A program made the translations under genes and the position numbers. The notes under the pieces were generated by a model, which worked only from the letters and a program-made list of their open reading frames with translations, was not told where the DNA came from and did no database searches. From Nitrospinota bacterium (lineage in GTDB: Bacteria; JADFOP01; DATKYB01), in assembly GCA_035528715.1 (NCBI GenBank), contig DATKYB010000146.1, positions 1-11,918 of the forward strand: a stretch of DNA of 11,918 nucleotides, given 5' to 3'. Each line of letters opens with the position of its first letter. Position 1 is the stretch's first letter. Shown piece after piece: positions 7,625 to 11,918 of the stretch.

Positions 7625-7643
7625 GTTACAGAGAATTATTAGT
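7596..7643 (+). repeat. 13-bp perfect direct repeat in the dprA leader
   Basis: GAGAATTATTAGT occurs at 7596-7608 and again at 7631-7643, with starts 35 bp apart and unrelated sequence between them. The first copy falls in the loop of the possible 5' hairpin; the second ends 15 bases before the dprA ATG. It could be a pair of binding sites (DNA or RNA) or a small local duplication. Confidence 0.65.
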
Positions 7644-7653
7644 TAAGGTTCTC
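7631..7653 (+). promoter_or_regulatory. Possible hairpin enclosing the dprA ribosome binding site
   Basis: GAGAA at 7631-7635 (start of the second repeat) is complementary to TTCTC at 7649-7653, and two further G-U pairs are possible inward. The enclosed bases include AAGG at 7645-7648, the only Shine-Dalgarno-like sequence, 10 bases before the dprA ATG. Because the first repeat copy carries the same GAGAA, it could compete for TTCTC. Regulation by this fold is an inference; the stem is short. Confidence 0.3.
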
Positions 7654-7658
7654 AAGTC

Positions 7659-8774
7659 ATGGAAGAGCGTTTATGGTGGATAGCCCTTTATCTCGTTCCA
7701 GGTATAGGGGAAAAATTATTTAAAAGATTGATAGATCATTTTGATAGTCCAAGGAAGATATTCAATGCTTCTATGAAAGACTTAGAGATGGTCAAAGGGA
7801 TAAGCAAGGAGATTGCTAATAAAATAAAATCTTTTGATATAGGTAAAACCTTGAAAAAAGAATTAGAATTAGTGAACAAGAACAATGTTAATATAATGAT
7901 TTTAAAAGATAAAAAGTATCCTAAAAATCTAAGAAATATTTTTGATCCTCCCCCTCTTCTTTATGTAAAAGGTGAATTAAGAAAGGAGGATGACTTTTCA
8001 ATATCTATTGTTGGTACTCGGACTCCTACAAGATATGGAAAGCTAACAGCGGAAAGATTAGCCTGGGAACTTGGCTCTCAAGGCCTTACAGTTGTAAGTG
8101 GTATGGCGAAAGGGATTGATAGCTATGCTCACGAAGGGGCACTATCAAGCGGAGGAAGATCAATAGCCGTATTTGGTTCAGGTTTAGATGTAGTCTATCC
8201 TTCAGAAAATAAAAAATTAATGAATAAGATTATTGATAATGGAGCGATCTTATCCGAGTTCCCTATGCAAACCAGACCGAACAGGGAAAATTTTCCTATT
8301 AGAAACAGGATTATTAGCGGTATTTCATTAGGCACGGTAGTCGTAGAGGCCGCTTCCAGAAGTGGTTCATTAATAACAGCTAAATTAGCACTGGAACAAG
8401 GAAGAGAGGTTTTTGCAGTACCAGGGAATATCAGTTCAGGAAAGAGTAAAGGAACAAATAGTCTTTTGAAGTTAGGGGCTAAATTAGTGGAAGGGGTAGA
8501 TGATATTCTAGAAGAATTAAAACCACAATTAAGCCTTTATCCAGAGAAGAAGGTTAAAAATCAGAGTTGCCTGATAAAGAAGACTAAAAGTGAAAGACTT
8601 ACAGAGGAAGAGGAGAAAATTTGCTCCCTTATAGGAGATGAGGGCAAGCATATTGATAGTATAATTATTGAAAGCTTATTACCTTCGAATAAAGTGGTTA
8701 GTATTTTAGCCAAATTGGAGTTAATGGGAATTATTAAACAATATTCTGGTAAGATGTTTTTCAGAAATCATTAG
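7659..8774 (+). CDS. dprA: DNA-processing protein DprA (Smf)
   Basis: DprA binds incoming single-stranded DNA during transformation and loads RecA; it is kept in many bacteria not known to be competent. This 371-residue protein has the full three-part layout. A helix-hairpin-helix/SAM-like region covers ~1-60 (YLVPGIGEKLFKRL at 11-24, MVKGISKEIANKIKS at 44-58). The Rossmann-type core covers ~80-290, with SIVGTRTPTRYG at 116-127, SGMAKGIDSYAHEGAL at 147-162, FGSGLDVVYP at 172-181, NFPIRNRIISG at 211-221 and EAASRSGSLITAKLALEQGR at 230-249. A winged-helix domain covers ~314-368 (LTEEEEKICSLI, then a KLELMGIIKQYSGKMFF strand). It is the first gene after the predicted promoter, and the ATG at 7659 gives the expected family N-terminus. 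Its ribosome site is modest (AAGG at 7645-7648). No broken or missing motif was seen. Confidence 0.96.
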   Translation: MEERLWWIALYLVPGIGEKLFKRLIDHFDSPRKIFNASMKDLEMVKGISKEIANKIKSFDIGKTLKKELELVNKNNVNIMILKDKKYPKNLRNIFDPPPLLYVKGELRKEDDFSISIVGTRTPTRYGKLTAERLAWELGSQGLTVVSGMAKGIDSYAHEGALSSGGRSIAVFGSGLDVVYPSENKKLMNKIIDNGAILSEFPMQTRPNRENFPIRNRIISGISLGTVVVEAASRSGSLITAKLALEQGREVFAVPGNISSGKSKGTNSLLKLGAKLVEGVDDILEELKPQLSLYPEKKVKNQSCLIKKTKSERLTEEEEKICSLIGDEGKHIDSIIIESLLPSNKVVSILAKLELMGIIKQYSGKMFFRNH

Positions 8775-8777
8775 AAA

Positions 8778-8783
8778 AAGGAG
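8778..8783 (+). promoter_or_regulatory. Ribosome binding site fixing the TTG start of smg
   Basis: AAGGAG ends 7 bases before the TTG at 8791. The nearby ATG (8784) and GTG (8787) are in another frame, so this site supports the TTG as the true initiation codon of the DUF494 protein. Confidence 0.7.
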
Positions 8784-8790
8784 ATGTGGT

Positions 8791-9270
8791 TTGAAAGAAA
8801 GAATATTTGGAATTGTTAATCTAATCGTTAATCATATTTTAGAAAATGATGATCTGGATCATGAGAAGAATAATGTTATGGAGAACTTAATCTCCAAGGG
8901 ATATAATCCAAACGAAATAATAGACGCCTTTACATGGATAAGAAGTTTTGCTACCAATCTATATAATGATATGCAGTTTGATAAATTTTATAATAAACCA
9001 CATGCCTTTAGGATCTTAAGTGAAGAAGAAAGAATGCGATTTACAGTAGAGGCTTGGGGCTTTCTCATTAAGCTCAGAGAATTAGGGATAATAGATGATT
9101 CATTAAGGGAAGAAATAATTAATAAGGCTCTTTTAATCATAGATGACGAAGTTGATCTGGATGATATCATGATTGTTGCATCTTTAGCAGTATTCAGACA
9201 ATCCTATCCTCTTTTCAAAGAGGAGTTTTTGGATCAATTTCAACACGGTAAAAACTATTTAATAAATTAA
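8791..9270 (+). CDS. smg: Smg / DUF494 family protein
   Basis: A 159-residue acidic, alpha-helical protein of the size usual for Smg. Family features are an N-terminal helix (RIFGIVNLIVNHILEND), GYNPNEIIDAFTWIRSFA at ~37-54, the FRILSEEERMRFTVEAWGFL segment at ~73-92, and the closing DEVDLDDIMIVASLAVF at ~133-149. The biochemical role of Smg is not established; its main clue is the conserved place between dprA and topA, seen here with gaps of 16 and 8 bp. It starts with TTG, supported by an AAGGAG site 7 bases upstream, and no ATG in the same frame would keep the conserved N-terminal helix. Probably cytoplasmic and co-transcribed with both neighbours. A small regulatory or adaptor role linked to DNA processing is only a guess from location. 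Confidence 0.9.
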   Translation: MKERIFGIVNLIVNHILENDDLDHEKNNVMENLISKGYNPNEIIDAFTWIRSFATNLYNDMQFDKFYNKPHAFRILSEEERMRFTVEAWGFLIKLRELGIIDDSLREEIINKALLIIDDEVDLDDIMIVASLAVFRQSYPLFKEEFLDQFQHGKNYLIN

Positions 9271-9278
9271 GATCAAAG

Positions 9279-11537
9279 ATGTCAAAATCGCTTTTAATAG
9301 TCGAATCTCCAACAAAGGCCAAAACTCTTAAGAAATTTTTGGGTAATGATTATGATATCAAGGCCTCTGTTGGACATATTAAGGATTTACCCAAAAATAA
9401 GCTTGGAGTTAATTTAGAAAATAACTTTGAACCTGAATATATAACCATTAGAGGGAAAGGAAGGATACTAAAGGAGTTAAGAGGAGCTGCCAGTAAGGTG
9501 GAGACAGTATATCTTGCTCCAGATCCTGATAGAGAGGGAGAAGCGATTGCATGGCATATTTCCAAAGAGTTAAAAAATATCCCCCCAAAAAATATCTACA
9601 GAATACTTATCAATGAATTCACTCCTAAATCTATATCCCAGGCCTTTAAAAATCCTGGGAGGATCAATGAAGATAAAATATATGCCCAGCAAGCTAGAAG
9701 AATATTGGATAGATTAGTAGGTTACATGATTAGTCCCCTCCTGTGGAAGAAGGTTAAGAGGGGCTTAAGTGCCGGGAGAGTTCAATCAGTTGCCCTTCGT
9801 CTGATTTGTGAAAGAGAGAAGGAAATTACATCATTTGTTTCTCAAGAGTATTGGTCTATTACTGCCGAATTAGAGGGGAATAGCCTTCCACAGTTTCAGG
9901 CAAAACTGTATAAAATTGATAATGACAAGATAGATATAAAAAATGATAAAGATGCTGATAAGATTGTTGAGGATTTAAGAGAAAAGGAATTTATTGTTCA
10001 TGATATAGAAAAAAAGAAGAAACAAAAGAAACCGTTGCCGCCGTTTATCACCAGTTCATTGCAGCAAGAGGCTTCCAGGAAATTAGGTTTTTCAGTAAAA
10101 AAGACAATGATCATTGCACAACAGCTCTATGAAGGTGTAGATTTAGCTGACCAGGGAACGGTCGGCTTAATCACCTATATGCGAACGGATTCAAACAGGA
10201 TTGCAGTTGAGGCCCAAAATGAAGCAAGAAAGTTTATCATAAAAGAATATGGGGAAGAATATCTTCCAAAGAATCCTCCTATTTATAAAAGCAAGAAAGG
10301 TGCTCAAGAGGCTCATGAGGCCATTCGTCCAAGCTTGCCATTGCATCCCCCAGAAAGAGTAAAACCTTTTCTTAGTAAAGATCAGTATTCTTTATATACA
10401 TTGATATGGAATAGATTTCTTTCAAGCCAAATGTGCCCAGCAATTATAGATTTCACAAGAATATATATCATGGCAGGTAAGTATCTACTTTTAGCGAGTG
10501 GTTCTGTTGTTGTCTTTCAAGGGTACACAAAAGTTTACGAAGAAGGAAAGAACAATAATAAAAAAACCGAAGACAATGAAGAAGATGTTTTATTGCCAGA
10601 TTTAAAAAAAGGAGAAAGGTTGAACCTTATTGATATCGTTCCCCATCAACATTTTACACAGCCACCGCTTCGATTTACAGAAGCTACCCTTGTCAAGGAA
10701 TTAGAAGACAAAGGTATTGGGAGACCAAGTACTTATGCCGCGATATTAAATACAATAAGAAATCGAGAGTATGTTGATGAAGAGAATAGAAAATTTCATC
10801 CTACTGAGCTAGGTATGATAGTTATGGAGTTATTAGTAGAAAATTTCCCCCGTATAATGGATATAAAGTTTACTGCAGAGATGGAAGACCGATTAGATAA
10901 AATCGAGGAAGGAAAGAAAGGATGGGTTGAGACCTTGAGAGATTTTTATTCACCTTTCTCTAAAAATTTGGACAGAGCTGAGAAGAATATGATAAATCTT
11001 AAAAAGGAGATTGAGCCAACAGATATAAAGTGTGAATGTGGAGATGAGATGGTTAAAAGATGGGGTAGATATGGATATTTTCTAGCTTGCCAAAAGTGTG
11101 GAAATACTCAATCAATAAAAAGAGAAGACACCTCAGATAAAAGGATTGAGGAAATGAGCAGTGAGAAGTGTGAAAAATGTGGCTCTTCCATGGTAGTAAA
11201 GAGTGGCAGATATGGAGATTTTTTGGCATGCAGTGAGTATCCAAAATGCAAATATACCAAGTCGATAACTTTTGGGGTCTCCTGTCCTGAGAAAGGCTGC
11301 AGCGGAAATCTTGTTGAGAGAAAAACCAAGAAAGGAAAAATATTTTACGGATGCAGTAATTTCCCTCGATGTAAGTTTGCCATTTGGGAAAGACCTATAC
11401 CAATGAGCTGTCCTCATTGTAATCATGAATATCTCGTTGCAAGATGGGATAAAAAGGAGAAAAGAAATTTTCTCACCTGCCCTAATAAAGAATGTGGATA
11501 TCGAGATGAAGGGGAGGGGGATAAAAAAGATGGGTGA
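9279..11537 (+). CDS. topA: DNA topoisomerase I (type IA) with four C-terminal zinc-finger-like modules
   Basis: TopA relaxes negatively supercoiled DNA by cutting one strand through a tyrosine link. The 752-residue protein opens with the Toprim domain (LLIVESPTKAKTLKKFLG at 5-22; the acidic motif DPDREGEAIAWH near 82-93). The catalytic tyrosine is Tyr300 in GLITYMRTDSNR, with Arg302 beside it, and the conserved EAHEAIRPS and KELEDKGIGRPSTYAAI segments follow. The C-terminal ~170 residues carry four tetracysteine modules: C585/C587/C604/C607, C631/C634/C651/C657, C669/C674/C692/C698 and C711/C714/C734/C739. The first is irregular, with CxC instead of CxxC. The ATG at 9279 gives the standard N-terminus, though its ribosome site is weak, so coupling to smg (8 bp upstream) is likely. 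It overlaps trmFO by 8 bp. Confidence 0.97.
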   Translation: MSKSLLIVESPTKAKTLKKFLGNDYDIKASVGHIKDLPKNKLGVNLENNFEPEYITIRGKGRILKELRGAASKVETVYLAPDPDREGEAIAWHISKELKNIPPKNIYRILINEFTPKSISQAFKNPGRINEDKIYAQQARRILDRLVGYMISPLLWKKVKRGLSAGRVQSVALRLICEREKEITSFVSQEYWSITAELEGNSLPQFQAKLYKIDNDKIDIKNDKDADKIVEDLREKEFIVHDIEKKKKQKKPLPPFITSSLQQEASRKLGFSVKKTMIIAQQLYEGVDLADQGTVGLITYMRTDSNRIAVEAQNEARKFIIKEYGEEYLPKNPPIYKSKKGAQEAHEAIRPSLPLHPPERVKPFLSKDQYSLYTLIWNRFLSSQMCPAIIDFTRIYIMAGKYLLLASGSVVVFQGYTKVYEEGKNNNKKTEDNEEDVLLPDLKKGERLNLIDIVPHQHFTQPPLRFTEATLVKELEDKGIGRPSTYAAILNTIRNREYVDEENRKFHPTELGMIVMELLVENFPRIMDIKFTAEMEDRLDKIEEGKKGWVETLRDFYSPFSKNLDRAEKNMINLKKEIEPTDIKCECGDEMVKRWGRYGYFLACQKCGNTQSIKREDTSDKRIEEMSSEKCEKCGSSMVVKSGRYGDFLACSEYPKCKYTKSITFGVSCPEKGCSGNLVERKTKKGKIFYGCSNFPRCKFAIWERPIPMSCPHCNHEYLVARWDKKEKRNFLTCPNKECGYRDEGEGDKKDG

Positions 11538-11918
11538 CATTATTGTCGTTGGTGGTGGTCTTGCAGGAGCTGAAGCCGCTTGGCAGATTGCAGAGAGAGG
11601 TGGAAAGGTGGAGCTGGTTGAGATGAGGCCTTGTAAGATGACTCCAGCACATAAGACCCATTTTTTAGCTGAACTTCTCTGCAGTAATTCTTTGAAGTCA
11701 GATGTGAACATCAGTGCTCCCGGTCTCCTAAAAAAGGAAATGAGATTACTTGACTCTTTGATTATAAAGGTAGCGGACGAAACAAGGATTCCTGCAGGGA
11801 CCGCCTTGGCAGTCGATAGGCACCGATTCGCTTCAAAAATCACTCATATGATTGAGACCCATAAAAATATATCGGTAGTAAGAAAAGAGTTTCAAGAATT
11901 ATCAAGCGATAACATTAC
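11530..11918 (+). CDS. trmFO: TrmFO, methylenetetrahydrofolate-tRNA (uracil-54) methyltransferase, N-terminal part (3' end outside window)
   Basis: The frame runs open from the ATG at 11530 to the end of the window (129 codons plus 2 bases), so about two thirds of the usual ~440 residues are missing. TrmFO forms m5U at position 54 of tRNA using FAD and 5,10-methylene-tetrahydrofolate. Seen here are the FAD-binding Rossmann loop GGGLAGAEAAW at 8-18, EMRP at 31-34, TPAHKT at 38-43, and AELLCSNSLKS at 47-57. Cys51 there matches one of the family's two functional cysteines; the second lies beyond the window. KKEMRLLDSLI and PAGTALAVDRHRFA complete the family pattern. The start overlaps the topA stop by 8 bp, with a GGGGAGGGGG purine run at 11511-11520 as a probable ribosome site, so translation is likely coupled to topA. 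Confidence 0.95.
   Translation, partial: MGDIIVVGGGLAGAEAAWQIAERGGKVELVEMRPCKMTPAHKTHFLAELLCSNSLKSDVNISAPGLLKKEMRLLDSLIIKVADETRIPAGTALAVDRHRFASKITHMIETHKNISVVRKEFQELSSDNI

Noticed and set aside
11133-11843. A 236-codon open frame on the minus strand across the end of topA and the start of trmFO.
   Set aside because: It is antisense to two firmly identified genes, has no family motifs, and is explained by codon bias on the other strand.

Overview
The window is AT-rich bacterial DNA with all ten genes on the + strand and little space between them. The gene families (MreC/MreD/PBP2/RodA, a TIGR03960/TIGR03936-type radical SAM fusion, and dprA-smg-topA-trmFO) fit a Gram-negative, rod-shaped bacterium. 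The gene order, a Smg/DUF494 gene between dprA and topA, and trmFO after topA suggest a deltaproteobacterium-like (Desulfobacterota) or related lineage. That placement is an inference from gene content and order; no rRNA or other direct taxonomic marker is present.

Region 1 (1-4052) is the cell-shape cassette. It holds the C-terminal part of mreC (its start lies before the window), then mreD, mrdA (PBP2) and rodA. Together these make the core of the elongasome: MreC and MreD connect the MreB cytoskeleton to the RodA glycosyltransferase and the PBP2 transpeptidase, which build lateral-wall peptidoglycan. mreC, mreD and mrdA are almost contiguous, and rodA follows after 35 bp.

Region 2 (4053-7503) holds a large two-domain radical SAM protein of unknown function and a small exported protein. 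The radical SAM protein is a TIGR03960-like half fused to a DUF2344/TIGR03936-like half. The exported protein is made of two related repeats, has no recognised catalytic motif, and has the best ribosome binding site in the window. An RNase G gene, often found beside the radical SAM pair in other bacteria, is not here.

Region 3 (7504-7658) is the only sizeable intergenic stretch. It contains a near-consensus sigma70 promoter whose -35 box forms one arm of an inverted repeat, a potential hairpin at the very start of the predicted transcript, and a 13-bp perfect direct repeat. The second repeat copy can pair across the dprA ribosome binding site. This is the most interesting non-coding structure here and probably marks the start of a new operon.

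Region 4 (7659-11918) is that operon: dprA (ssDNA/RecA-loading protein), smg (DUF494), topA (DNA topoisomerase I with four C-terminal tetracysteine modules) and the first 129 codons of trmFO (folate/FAD-dependent tRNA U54 methyltransferase), which overlaps topA by 8 bp and runs off the end. No RNA genes, mobile elements, CRISPR arrays or convincing intrinsic terminators were seen. Most of the window is conserved housekeeping DNA; the accessory-looking parts are the exported repeat protein, the altered radical SAM fusion and the dprA leader.
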